Source: Symbiodinium natans (lineage: Eukaryota; Sar; Dinophyceae; Suessiales; Symbiodiniaceae). From it: a stretch of DNA of 64,000 bases. The notes beneath the pieces are model-generated. The model was not told the DNA's origin, ran no database searches, and was given only the letters and a program-made list of their open reading frames with translations. Shown in pieces: positions 12,301 to 21,969 of this stretch. Made by a program: the position numbers and the translations under genes. Position 1 is the stretch's first letter. Each line of letters starts with the position of its first letter. Location: contig CAJNDS010000879.1 of the NCBI GenBank assembly GCA_905221605.1, positions 721,559-785,558 of the forward strand, written 5' to 3'.

Positions 12301-15300
12301 CGGCGCAGAGGCGGCAGCTGGAACTCCTGGATCGCCTTACGCAGCGGCTCGGCTGTGGGCTGTGGAGGGCGCCTTTGAGCAGGTGGGGTTTTGGCGACAG
12401 GCAGGAGTTTGGCTTATTGAGTTTTGCCGCCCAGGCTGACAGCTCGAGTGGATGCCGAGAAGGCGGACCGCCAAGAGGCCGAGGAGCGGGCGGGCGACAA
12501 GCTGGAGACCCTGCAGGAGAGGTGTTGGAGAGGGCTTTGAGGGTTCAGCGGTTCAGCGGTGGTTTGATCACGTGTGGCTGGCAACATCTTCAGAATCCCG
12601 AAGCAAGGAAGCTAGGGATCTAGGATCGAGTTTGGCTTTTGCAGCGCCTTGGAGGAAGCCCTCGGCCGCGAGCAGCAAGCCCGGGAAACGGCGCTGAGCG
12701 AGAACTTTCGGGCAGCGACCTGGACCTGAAAAGGGTCCGTCTGATGGAGCAAGGTGCGCGCGCACCGCTCGTACTTGCAAATGCAGTGGCTCAGTTTCCG
12801 CGGCCAGTTTGCCCCAGCATCCAAGGTGAGCACCCTGGCATCTCGTTTGGACAGCCAGGAGAGGGCTTTGCCCGAGCTGGACGCAGCGGTCAAGGCGGAG
12901 TTGGCCAAGGTCGAGGCGGCAATGGCCAGCTTCAGGCAGGGCACTCTCTAAATAGGGACCCTCCTTCTGAACACAGCAGGGGCAGAGAAAGCACATGCAA
13001 GTAACAGCCGGAACTTAAACATCCATCTGCAGGCAGGAAGAGCGGAACGCCCGCGAGGCGACGTCCGCCGACCTCTCCGCATCGCAGGTGCAGAAGCACG
13101 AGGCGATGGCTGAGGAGATGCGGACGGAACACACAACCCTCAAGGAGGACGCTCGGCTTGTTGTGGGAACCATTCGGGATCATTGGGAGGCTGTTTGTTC
13201 TCTTGACCGACTGGTTCCATACAATCAGGTCAGTAAAGGGTCGCTAGCACCCATGCTCAAGGTGCCCATCCTTGCACCCGTCTCCCCTCAAAGCCGGCCA
13301 AGTCAGATCAAGTCAGGAAAAGTACCTGCGAGTCACCTTGTCAAAACAAACAGAACCCTGTGTGGGAAGCTCCCCGATGCCAATTCGAAAACAGAAAGAC
13401 CCGCCTGGCGCAAGCCTGGGCAGCCCTCAGCGGATGATCACTAGTGTTTCAGGGTTGAAGGTTGACTTTCCTTTCTGCTCTTTGCTTCCCTTACACGAGT
13501 TCTGTTTGGGAGACGTGGGCTTCGCAGTCACACCACATGTCTTTGATTCGTATTTTGTGGATTCTTACACAGCAGATGTGCTGACCCCGCCCTCAGTCCA
13601 AGCTTCAAAAAAAGTGATTTTCTCATTGATTAGTATACTAATTTTTGATACGTGCTGTCCTGTTTGCTGACTCGTGCTGTCCTGTTTTATGACTCGGTCT
13701 TTTTGTTTCCCCGACAGGGTCCACTCTGTGTTCGGCATTTTCCCAAAGCCTCAGCGGTCGCCCTATCGACGTTAGCTTGAAGCATCTTGAAAAAGCCCCT
13801 CAAAAATCCTATCCAAAGCAACAGCCCTTCTGAGGAAAACAAGAAAGACCCCACCCACCTGCCCCTCAGCTTCAGGCCCGACAGCGAGATGCTGACGAAA
13901 GCGCCTTGGCAGCGTCTTAGGGGGCTTTTAGGGCCGCTGCAATGGTTTGGGAATGTTTCGGGGTGGAATTCCCATTTGACCGGCCATGTCCACAGCTCGT
14001 CTTGCTAAGTCCCTGCACAATCGCAAGCCCAGCGGCTGCTTGACCAAAACATTCAAAAGCCTGAGCCCTAAACTTGTAACCTTCCGAGTGGAGCAGTAGT
14101 TGTATTTTGTCGGGGGGGGGGGTGGAAAGGGGGGGGAGGGCCTGAGGCTGGCAAAACGCGAAGCCCCAAAACGTCAACCCTAGTGCGGCCCGTCTCTCCT
14201 TGTGCAAAAGCGCATGAAGGCCGAAGGCACATGGGCTCTTGAAGCCACACATGTCTTAAGAGGCTTCAGGTTAGGGAGCGCATCTCAGCAGCATGTGGGA
14301 CGCTGGCAGAGTTGATGCTGCCTGCACCAATCTGCACCCCTATGATTCGTTAAATTAGTCATAGATGGGGGTTTACGAAAATAGGGGACCCCCAATATAG
14401 ATCCCCAAATCGTAGGATTCCCTTTGAAAAAGCACATAAATAAGGTACCCCCAATTTCGGATGCATCCAGATGAGTTGTAGGTCCACTGCACCGGCTTTT
14501 GTGGCCTTTGATCAGAATACTTCAGTGCAGTGTCCTGGTGCGACCTTGCTGTGATAGCACATAGACGTCGTGTTGGTGGGATTTCAGGGGGAGCTTCTTG
14601 GACGTTGGCCCCCCGAGACGACTCCCTTGAAACACTGCCACGATGAAACACCCAAAACGCATGACAACCCACATGTGAGGCCTGCGCTGCTTTGAGGAGG
14701 TCCGTGTGCTGCAGCCCGGCTCGGGCTCAGATGGGTTGAAGAGTTTGAGGGTTTCGAGGCTTCTCTGGTGCCCCCCCCCCCCCCCCCCGAGGCTCTGAGG
14801 ACCTTGGCTTTGAGGTGGGCCTGAGGCGTTACATTTCTAGGTTCTAAACAGTTCTCTGCCGGGGGGTCCTCGTTCCAAGACCATTTTCGGATGTTAATGG
14901 TGTCAACTGTATAAATTACTTGCTGACTTGTGTGTTGCTTCGCGTCACCGTGAAGTCAGATGCTTTCTATCCGACATTGAAGCAGACAAATCTCCGGCCC
15001 TTTTGTGGCGGTGTGCAGTCTCAGTTGGCCTACCTACAGATCCCGTTGTTGTGAGCACAAAAGACAGGATGTGTACCGTGCAGTACAGAGTGGCTGTTCG
15101 GTCCGACTCAGGGTCGCAAGACATGAGAGGTTCTCAAGGATGTACTGTAGGGGGCCCGGGGTGGTTGTTGGAAACATGTTGGTTGGATCTTGCCAAGGAT
15201 CAGCAATGAGGCTGCCAGTCGAAGCCAGCTGGCCGACGAAACCAAGGTGCCTTTTTTCGAGGGAAGGGGAAAGGGTGTGATGGCCGCACCAGAGACCTCT

Positions 15301-18300
15301 GTTAAATGCCAGGATTAACCACAAGGCCCAGGCTGCACCGAGAGCTTCTGTGTGCAAGCCAGGCAGACATGCGCAACCTGGACTCTTGGGTGCATGCAAG
15401 TCGACTGTGCGGGATTGGGATTGCATGGACCCTTTTTTTGCCTGGGTTGATGGATGCTAGAGGACTTCCGAAGGCTGAGGTGTGGACACCACTGTATGTT
15501 CAGAGTTTTATTGTAGGGCTCGGGGTGCGAGAGGAGACTACAATCGCCTCTGAGGCGCAGGAGCTGAGATCGGAGGCCGACCATCGGTTGGAACTGCAGC
15601 AGCGCCTAGCGGGCCTAGCGCCTTGCCTGTAACCCATGAGTATAAGTCGGTGTCCATGTCGAGTTGGCGAGATCAAAGCCAATCCAACTTAAGCTCGTCA
15701 ACGGGCCTCGCCCCGATGGCCCAAGAGTTGCTCCTGTTCTTGGGGATTTGCAGTTAACCGCTGGAGCCTTGAAATGTGTGTTGAGAGACTTGTCCCATCG
15801 ACCTGCCTCGTAGCTCCTTCTGCTGCGGCCTTCAGCAGAGGAAGCGTTGGGTTCAGAAGCCAAGTCGGATCTCCAGCAGGCCCCTCGCTCCCGAAGTTTT
15901 GAACATCTTGATGCTTCACCCGGGCGTGGCGTACCTTAACCATCCTGAACCTTAGTTTTTTGGCCGGAAGGTGGGGATGCATCTGCGGTGTTCAGGGGTC
16001 GCAGGTGGAAAGGAATATAGGAGTGCATGTGCAGAGTGAGAGACGCGAGCAATGCACGTAACACCTGCCTGCCCTGGAGAAGCCGATGGTAGAAACGCAG
16101 CAGCCTCGTCGAAACCGCTCCCCCAATTCTCCCAGACATGTGAACGAGGCCGAGCAGGCTGAGCAGCGGCTGAAAGCAGTTGTGGCCGCGGCCCAGAACA
16201 TCGTGTCCGAGGTGGCGGCCGAGCATCCCGGCTTGAGCGCTCAAAGATTCAAGGTTTTTAGGCTGTTTCGAGCGATTTCTGCCCATTAGATTCCTTCAGC
16301 GTTCCAGCAGACCAGACCAAAGGGCTTGTTCCAGAGCCCCTGAAAAAGGTGCAGTCTCATGGGCCTGTTGTTGGAGAATTGCATGTGCGGCGAGAGAGGA
16401 TTGGGAGCTTGCGGGCAAAAACATCGGAAGCTCCGAGGCTCCAGGTGGAGGCCGCATCCCGTGCTGCGGACGTGGAAGATGCCTCGCAAGGACCGTTTGC
16501 TCCTGCCCTTGAAGGGCTTACTGGAGGCCTTTAGCAGCCCCGAACTCGGAGCATTCCGCGAGACACAGGAGGTCCAGGGATGAGGCGTAGGGTCGGGTGA
16601 TCGGCAATAGAATTATAAACTTTAGTTAGGGAATCTTACAGACAGAGATAGACAGAGTATATGCCACATATTTGAATTTCAACATACTTTTTTTATCGTT
16701 TCTGATTAGTCAAGAAATCTCCTAGAACAAATTCCGTGTACCCAAAAAGGCTACCTGGCGTATAAGGTCTAAGGTTTGGCTGGTGCCCAGGGAATAAGGA
16801 TAATAGTTGCCGAGCTCTGGGCGGCGACAGGATTCCAGAAAACCGAAACTAGCCCTGAAGCCTGCAGAAGCCAAAAAGCCCCCGGCAGGGGTTTATAAGG
16901 TTTAGGGTTTAGGGTTTGGCAGTGCAGCAGTCCTAGCCGTAAAAATAATTTGGGTTTGGGGTTTGGGGTTTGGGGTTTGAAGTTTAGGTGTCACAAGCCA
17001 CACTAAAACCACATTGAAGGCCAAAACCTCCTCGTTGCTCAGGACAAAGGGCCGAGGTGAACTCCCAAATCGCATCCCTCCATAGCGCCAGCCAAGAGTG
17101 CTCCAACAACCTCAAGGACAATGCTTGCAGTGTCAGTTGTGGGTTGTGCACGATGTCCAGGGCATAAATTAAGAAGGTCCAAGGACCGGTCATTCATGTG
17201 TGGGCAGGGAATGTGGGCCGGGCGGTATCATGGGCTTTAGTACAAGCTGTAAGCCTAAGCATTCATCCTATCTACATGGCCCTGTCATTTCTTAAGAGCA
17301 TGACTCGTAATCAACAAAGACTTGGCCTCTACGGACAGTCTTCATGTATGCTTGAATGTGATTTCAAAACAGCGCGTGCTGGTTTGCCATGGAGCCTTAA
17401 TCGAATTCAAGGCGGTGTGTGTCTGTGTGTGTGTGTGTGTGTGTGCGCGACAGGAGCTCGACTCGGCCATGAGAGCGCTGGTTGCGGAGGCCGTGCGCAG
17501 TGCGGAAAGTGAGAGGGAAGCCCGGAAGCACTGGAAGTATCAGAAAGTTGCTAGGTGGGGGTGGGTGGCAAACAAAAAGCAACAGAAAGCCCTTAGTGCC
17601 CAAAGACGCTTTACCTTCTTGCATTGCACGGAATCGCGGCGCTTGCCCTGGAGATGTGAGACGGAAAGAATCCTAAAGGACCCTCAAGCCCAAAAGTTCT
17701 TGAAAACCTGCTGCCGCCTGCCAGGACCGCGAGGCGGCGCAGAGGCGGCAGCTGGAACTCCTGGATCGCCTCACGCAGCGGCTCGGCTGTGGCACATTTG
17801 CGCATTTGGGGTTTTGGCGCAAGGCAGGAGTTTGGCTGATTGAGGGTTTTTGAGGGTTTGTTTGCCGCCCAGGCTGACAGCTCGAGTGGATGCCGAGAAG
17901 GCGGACCGCCAAGAAGCCGAGGAGCGGGCGGGCGACAAGCTGGAGACCCTGCAGGAGAGGTGTTGGAGAGGGCTTGGAGGGTTCAGTGGTGTGTTGGTTG
18001 CGTTGGTGTTGGGGTGGAGCGCGTGTGGTTGGCAGCAGGTTCAGAATCTAGAGTTTGGCTATCGCAGTGCCTTGGAGGAAGCCCTCGGCCGTGAGCAGCT
18101 CGCTCGGGAGGCGCTGGGCGAGAACTTTCGGGCAGCGACTTGGGCTAGGCTGTAAAAAAACCCTTCTGGTGGAGCAAGGCACGCGCGAACAGACTTTGTT
18201 GCCCCAGCTATAAGCCAAGGTGGGCGACCTGGCATCTCGTTTGGACGGCCAGGAGAGGGCCTTTCCCGAGCTGGATGCTGCGGTCAAGGCGGAGTTAGCC

Positions 18301-21000
18301 AAGGTCGAGGCGGCGATGGCCAGCTTCAGGCCCATGCGGGGCCCCTTCTGAATGCAATAGACCCGATGTATCGGTGCCATGACAAGAAGGATATCCAAGT
18401 TGCCGGCTGCAGGCAGGAGGAGCGGACGGCTCGCGAGGCGATGTCTGCCGGCCTTTCCGAGGCGATCGCCGAGGACAGCCGACGTCTAAAGATTCCTGAC
18501 TCCTAAGACCCCCAAACCTCTAAACTTTTGACGACAACTATTCTACGTGGTCCGTTCATCATGCAGGAGAGCCGCAAGTGGGCATCGACGATGCTGGAGC
18601 GCCTCAGCGAGGAACTTCACAAGGATTGTGAGGTCATGCTCCTCCCTTCCGATTGGGCAGCTTGTTGTTTTTCATGTGTGCGTGTGCCTCTCTCTGGCTC
18701 CAAGTGGTCCACTTCCAAGACTGACTGATCGCCCAACTGCCCAACGATGCAGACGCTGGGTGTGTGTGGGGGTGTGGGAGCCATGTCCCGAAATCGCCGA
18801 AGTCTTTAACTTAACCCTGCCAAGAACAGCCCTGAAAACTGTGACCACCTGGTTCAGAGTCAAGTTGTTCAATGGCGTTCATGGTGTAACCTGGACGCTT
18901 GTTTGGCATCAAATGACAGCAGCGCGCTGTGGATTGATGACCGTTCACTAAGCTCGGATCTTCGACTGGTCCCTGCACGACTACGTCACAGAGAGCACAC
19001 CCAAACAGAGATCCGGCACTACCACTTTAAAGCAACCCCACCCTCTGCTAGCCTCAGCCTCATCAGATTCCACGGCTCTGAGGCTCCAGGTCGAGGCCTC
19101 GTCCCGTGCTGCAGAATTGGGGCGCTTTGACGAGGTCCTGCGAGGACCATTTCGTGGGAGCTAGGCCGCTTTCGATTTAAGGGTTGAGCGTCGTGGTCAT
19201 GGTGCTTCGGGACCAGACTTGGAGGTCGGGCGACTTAAGGGCTTGAGGGATATGAGGGGCGTTGGGGCAGACGTTTTGTGCTGAGCGCACTATAGGCTTT
19301 GCCGACTATGGCACTTTAACGCCTCACGAAAGCCGTGGGCATCAAGACTGTTAGACGTCTTAAACGTTCAGTTCAAGAAGGTGTTTTGTCGAGATTCCAG
19401 GCACGCACTGGGATTGGGCCGACCAGGGTCGAGTTGCGGGCGTCATGGTGGAGGGAGTGCTGGGGCCGCCGCCGCATTCGGCTTCTCGAGTCTCGAGACA
19501 CACAGGTCTTCGTAACCGGTGTCGGGGCTTGAGGTGGTTTCAAGGGTTTGGGGAAAGGCTGCACAAGGGTCACAGGAGTTGTACTTTAGGGGTTCGGTGC
19601 TTGAGGAAGCCTCCAAACATTCTGAACTTCATAAATGAACTCAGATGCAAACAGAAAATGTCGCAGAAGCGCAGCGCAGGCTCTCCGGAGCATGTCTCGG
19701 TCGTTCAGACAGGACAAACGGCCGAGGTGAACTCCCAAATCGTGTCCCTCCAGAGCGCGAGCCAAGAGTGCACCAACGGCCTCAAGGACAGCGATTGCCC
19801 TGTCAATTGTGGGTTGTCAATGAGGTTTCGAAACAATAAAGTTTGTCATGGGGTTCTTCACCGCCTGCTGCACCTTGCCACACCCACAGCATGCCTCCAA
19901 ACTCCAAACCCCGTAAGCCATGGAGCCTTAGTCGAATTCAGGTCGATGTGTGTGACAGGAGCTGGACTCGGCCATGAGGGCGCTGGTTGCAGAGGCAGCG
20001 CTCGTCCTTGCCTGCAGTAACAGGAAAGCGAGAGAGTGGATAGGGGTGGGTGGCAAGCAAAAAGCAAAAGAAAACCCTTAGTGCCCGAAGACAACCCTCA
20101 AGTCCAAAAGTCCTTCATAGTGTGTGCAGTGTGGGAACCCTCTGCCGCCTGCCAGGACCGCGAGGTGGCGCAGAAGCGGCAGCTGGAACTCCTGGATCGC
20201 CTCACGCAGCGGCTCGGCTGTGGGCTATGGAGGGCACATTTGCGCATTTGGGGTTTTGGCGCAAGGCAGGAGTTTGGCTTATCGAGGGTTTGTTTTCCGC
20301 CCAGGCTGACTGCTCGAGTGGATGCCGAGAAGGCGGAGCGCCAAGAGGCCGAGGAGCGGGCGGGCGACAAGCTGGAGACTCTGCAGGAGAGGTGTGGGAG
20401 AGGGCTTTGAGGGTTCAGGGGTGTGCTGGGGTGGATGGAGTGTGAGCGGCAGCATCTTCAGATTCCTGAAGCAAACGAATCTAGGAATCTAGGTTCGAGT
20501 TTGGCTTTTGCAGTGCCTTGGAGGAAGCCCTCGGCCGCGAGGAGCTAGCACGGGAAACGGCGCTGAGCGAGAACTTTCGGGCAGCGACTTGGACCAGGCT
20601 GCAAAAGGGCCCTTCTGTTGAACCAACTCGTAGCGATGGTACTTGTAAGCAGTGACGACCAAGCACCAGTCTGCCCCAGCTATAATCCAAGGTGAGCGCC
20701 CTGGCGTCTCGTTTGGACAGCCAGGAGAGGGCCTTGCCCGATCTGGACGCTGCCGTCAAGGCGGAGATAGCCCAGCTCGAGGTGGCGATGGCCAGCTTCA
20801 GGCCGGCTGTTTTCCCGGGATGCTTCAGAATGTGATAGGCCCGACATTCTATCGGCTCCATGACAATTCTTTAAGAAGGGGTATCCAAGTATTGACTGGA
20901 TTGACGGCCGCAGGCAGGAGGAGCGGACGGCTCGAGAGGCGATGTCCACAGACCTCTCCACTTCGCAGGCCACATTCCCTGCATTCCCTCAAGTTAAAGC
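1..21000 (+). CDS. Multi-exon coiled-coil protein gene made of tandem exon cassettes (partial at left edge)
   Basis: I do not recognise a family. The same short exons recur in the same order about six times. All are rich in Glu, Ala, Leu, Arg, Lys and Gln with heptad-like spacing, so the product should be a long alpha-helical coiled coil. The anchor exon G (87 nt, 29 codons, core EAEERAGDKLETLQER) starts at 2797, 8094, 10264, 12435, 17873 and 20305, each after an AG acceptor and before a gtgt donor. Exon I (110 nt, core SQERALPELDAAVKAEL) starts at 3211, 8488, 10623, 12826, 18220 and 20692. In-frame stops just beyond exons are best read as intron sequence. No start codon can be assigned because the window opens inside a cassette. 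It could be one giant gene or several tandem genes; transcript data are needed to decide. Confidence is high that these are repeated exons, lower that they form a single transcript. Confidence 0.72.
584..5113 (+). repeat. Coiled-coil exon cassette 1 (long form, L-D-E-F-G-H-I-J-K-M-N-O-P)
   Basis: Approximate exon positions: L 584-663, D 1622-1705, E 2358-2420, F 2642-2710, G 2797-2883, H 3007-3088, I 3211-3320, J 3423-3548, K 3651-3765, M about 3965-4015, N about 4281-4374 (HRLEAQELQQRLASCL), O about 4508-4565 (SSAEEVLGSEAKSDLQQAP) and P about 5047-5113 (VVATAQTIVSEVAAEHPDW). G, H, I, J and K are clean continuous helical segments. D and E are the most diverged of all copies: D reads QIVPLQCATPECSNGLK where later copies read QIVSLQSASQECNNLK. 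This cassette and cassette 4 are the only ones carrying the M-N-O-P block. Confidence 0.65.
5114..5587. other. Intron or spacer between cassette 1 and the small ORF
   Basis: I see no repeated exon and no convincing coding frame here. A TTGCTCAAG string at 5513-5521 weakly recalls the 3' end of the dinoflagellate spliced leader, but it is too short and imperfect to call a relict. Confidence 0.3.
5588..6145 (+). CDS. Intronless ORF, 185 aa, possible fragment of a beta-propeller (WDR4-like) protein
   Basis: The first ATG of the open frame is at 5588 (MATKRRRVTPVPVSA), giving 185 residues with a basic KRRR cluster that could be a nuclear signal. Residues about 110-165 hold two propeller-like strand pairs: SDRRLLVFETPSLSSLSALR followed about 35 residues later by LLVADQGGLRWLRF. 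That spacing and wording resemble the second blade of WDR4/Trm82-type tRNA methyltransferase cofactors (pattern RLxLFxT then LVADKxGxV). The family assignment is tentative. The ORF has no visible intron and does not match the cassette exons around it, so it may be a separate gene or a retrocopy inserted between cassettes. It stops with TGA at 6143-6145. Confidence 0.4.
   Translation: MATKRRRVTPVPVSATVHEPGERQPQQRAEDTTAEHQDGGEAGKPSAKSVFPGHRASEFIQVHDQRLALVPPKGQTPSEELLLEGRALKVVDDLESPDRFHAVLQSDRRLLVFETPSLSSLSALRLMVDTVVPVQPSQLKALRLEAGIPRLLVADQGGLRWLRFQPPVGGFVSEPPILSQSRAKR
6303..6317. repeat. Poly-G tract
   Basis: An uninterrupted run of about 15 G on the + strand. Similar runs lie at 14771-14788 (as C), 21376-21395 and 45844-45858. 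Confidence 0.85.
6357..6411 (+). repeat. Interstitial telomere-like TTTAGGG repeats
   Basis: The sequence reads as imperfect tandem TTTAGGG/TTCAGGG/CTTAGGG units (about seven). TTTAGGG is the telomere repeat reported for dinoflagellates and most plants, so this is a degenerate internal copy. Confidence 0.7.
6806..8975 (+). repeat. Coiled-coil exon cassette 2 (L-D-E-F-G-H-I-J-K)
   Basis: Exons: L 6806-6885 (RLQVEAASRAADVEDSSQGPF, ending in a stop that is probably intronic), D 7337-7405, E 7657 onward (ELDSAMSARALVAEAALG, continuing in frame to KHWKYQKV), F 7950-8020 (AQRRQLELLDRLTQRLGCG), G 8094-8180, H 8304-8385, I 8488-8597, J about 8708-8815 and K 8881-8975. Introns as well as exons from about 7720 to 8600 are nearly identical to cassettes 3 and 4. 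Exon J is diverged (AKSADPSASPALTREAQ) relative to the type seen in cassettes 1 and 4 (ATSADLSASQVQKHEAM). Confidence 0.68.
9277..11095 (+). repeat. Coiled-coil exon cassette 3 (L-D-E-F-G-H-I-J-K)
   Basis: Exons: L 9277-9357, D 9479-9545 (IDSQIVSLQSASQECFNNLK), E 9833 onward (begins DLDSAMRALVAEAALG), F 10120-10190, G 10264-10350, H 10448-10529, I 10623-10732, J about 10828-10945 and K 11001-11090. It shares the diverged J type with cassette 2 and most of its intron sequence with cassettes 2 and 4, which points to recent duplication or conversion among these three. Confidence 0.68.
11482..13159 (+). repeat. Coiled-coil exon cassette 4, proximal part (L-D-E-F-G-H-I-J, K not seen)
   Basis: Exons: L 11482-11562, D 11674-11750, E 12004 onward, F 12291-12360, G 12435-12521, H 12645-12726, I 12826-12935 and J about 13034-13159. 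Exon J here is the same type as in cassette 1 (ATSADLSASQVQKHEAMAE), unlike cassettes 2 and 3. I could not find a K exon in the following 2 kb. The block is continued by M-N-O-P at 15.36-16.24 kb. Confidence 0.65.
13160..15350. other. Long spacer inside cassette 4
   Basis: About 2.2 kb without a recognisable cassette exon. It contains G-rich runs near 14110-14140 and a C18 run at 14771-14788. Open frames are short and overlap on both strands, so I call no gene. Confidence 0.5.
15362..16240 (+). repeat. M-N-O-P exon block of cassette 4
   Basis: Second copy of the block seen at 3.97-5.11 kb. M lies about 15362-15410 (QADMRNLDSWVHA), N about 15534-15631 (TIASEAQELRSEADHRLE), O about 15830-15900 (PSAEEALGSEAKSDLQQAP) and P about 16143-16240 (AEQRLKAVVAAAQNIVSEVA). 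N and P are longer and better preserved than in cassette 1: P is preceded in frame by NEAEQAEQRL, giving a continuous helical segment. Confidence 0.65.
16889..16990 (+). repeat. Telomere-like repeats in the L-D intron of cassette 5
   Basis: Around 16891-16918 there are three TTTAGGG-type units, followed at about 16949-16985 by TTTGGGG/TTTGGG units. Both are degenerate relatives of the dinoflagellate telomere repeat. Confidence 0.65.
17415..17450 (+). repeat. TG dinucleotide microsatellite
   Basis: A TG run immediately upstream of the exon E acceptor of cassette 5 (exon starts 17454). It sits where a polypyrimidine tract would be expected in other eukaryotes. Confidence 0.8.
19077..20970 (+). 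repeat. Coiled-coil exon cassette 6 (L-D-E-F-G-H-I-J)
   Basis: Exons: L about 19077-19160, D 19713-19790 (EVNSQIVSLQSASQECTNG), E 19959-20010, F 20156-20225 (begins DREVAQKRQLELLDRLTQ), G 20305-20391, H 20514-20595, I 20692-20801 and J about 20914-20970 (AREAMSTDLSTSQA). Its introns differ from those of cassettes 2-4. No K exon is visible after J. Confidence 0.65.
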
Positions 21001-21137
21001 AGATCATCAGGGGCCGAAAAGTTAAAGGTTCTGCATGCCACATGCTGGAGACCGGAGAATGCGTTCATTCCTGGTTGGCGCACCTTTACCCACAGAAATG
21101 ACCTGGAGGAAGTACCATCTGCTGCTGGTGCCAGCGC

Positions 21138-21360
21138 CATGCCCTCTATGGATCTTCAGGCGCGGCTTGAAAACTGCTGCGCGCCCTTTTTGCCGTGGAT
21201 TCTGTGGCGGGCGATGCTGGGAAGAGGAGCAGAGAAGCATGAGAAGCCCGTATGGCAAACAAGCATATTATCTGAGGTGGCGCAGGTCTTAGACAAAGCG
21301 GCAGATAACTTCGTTTCGCTCCTGGAGCTGCTTGGCAAGCTTGTGTTCGGCTTAGAGACT
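21138..21360 (+). CDS. Possible 3'-terminal exon of the coiled-coil gene
   Basis: An open frame reads SMDLQARLENCC near the start and, further on, SEVAQVLDKAADNFVSLLEL and LGKLVFGLETL, a helical leucine-rich composition unlike random sequence here. It lies 170 nt past the last J exon and ends at a G20 run (21376-21395). It could be the C-terminal end of the coiled-coil protein or a separate exon; I recognise no family. Confidence 0.3.
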
Positions 21361-21375
21361 TTGGAGTGTGTGTGT

Positions 21376-21395
21376 GGGGGGGGGGGGGGGGGGGG
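21376..21395. repeat. Poly-G tract
   Basis: A run of about 20 G preceded by TG repeats. Confidence 0.85.
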
Positions 21396-21399
21396 CGGC

Positions 21400-21950
21400 C
21401 TTTTGTGACTTTTGCTGAATTGCATGTTTTAGATAAAGCTGCGCACTGGACATAGTGCACCACATCTCAGACTCAGACCCCCCGGCCGTAGTGGGTTGCC
21501 GCAGTCCACAAATCTTTCTACAGTACACGGATCAGCATGGATTGTGGGGGAGGAATCTTGCACAAGAACCGATGCCCTAGATGCCCTAGCAGCGAGTGCC
21601 TCGAATAGGGTTGTTGGAAGTTTCAGCTGATGGAAGATGCAGTCGAGAGATGGACATTGAGCAAACTGAGAGCACAACGAAGACTTCGGCTTGAAGGCTT
21701 GAATGTGTAATTAAGGACGACCAACCGACGCCTTGATGCTGCGATCACAAAGCAAGAGCACATGTCCGAGGACTCGGCATGTGCAGTGTCCAGGGCTTGT
21801 AGTGCACTCCAATTCTCCCGCCGCTGGAATGCAGGAGATGCGGGGCACCCATGCACCGCAAGGCGACCTGTGACGTGTAATTTGAATGCGTGTTCGTGAG
21901 GGCCGTTACGAGCAAAGTACACTTTCTAGCCGCTAGCTGGAGTCACCTTT
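21400..21950. other. Spacer, no gene seen
   Basis: Short overlapping open frames on both strands without composition or motifs that suggest coding. Confidence 0.4.
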
Positions 21951-21969
21951 TACACTATATCCTGAGTCC

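Larger units (their letters stand above)
16431..18650 (+). repeat. Coiled-coil exon cassette 5 (L-D-E-F-G-H-I-J-K)
   Basis: Exons: L 16431-16510 (RLQVEAASRAADVEDASQG), D 17043-17120 (VNSQIASLHSASQECSNNLK), E 17454 to about 17547 (reads without a break through AESEREARKHWKYQKV), F 17725-17790, G 17873-17959, H 18068-18149, I 18220-18329, J about 18415-18470 (AREAMSAGLSEAIAEDSRR) and K 18567-18650 (WASTMLERLSEELHKDCEVM). The E-to-F intron (about 17570-17724) is almost identical to those of cassettes 2-4, while D, E and the G-to-H intron are distinct. Confidence 0.66.
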
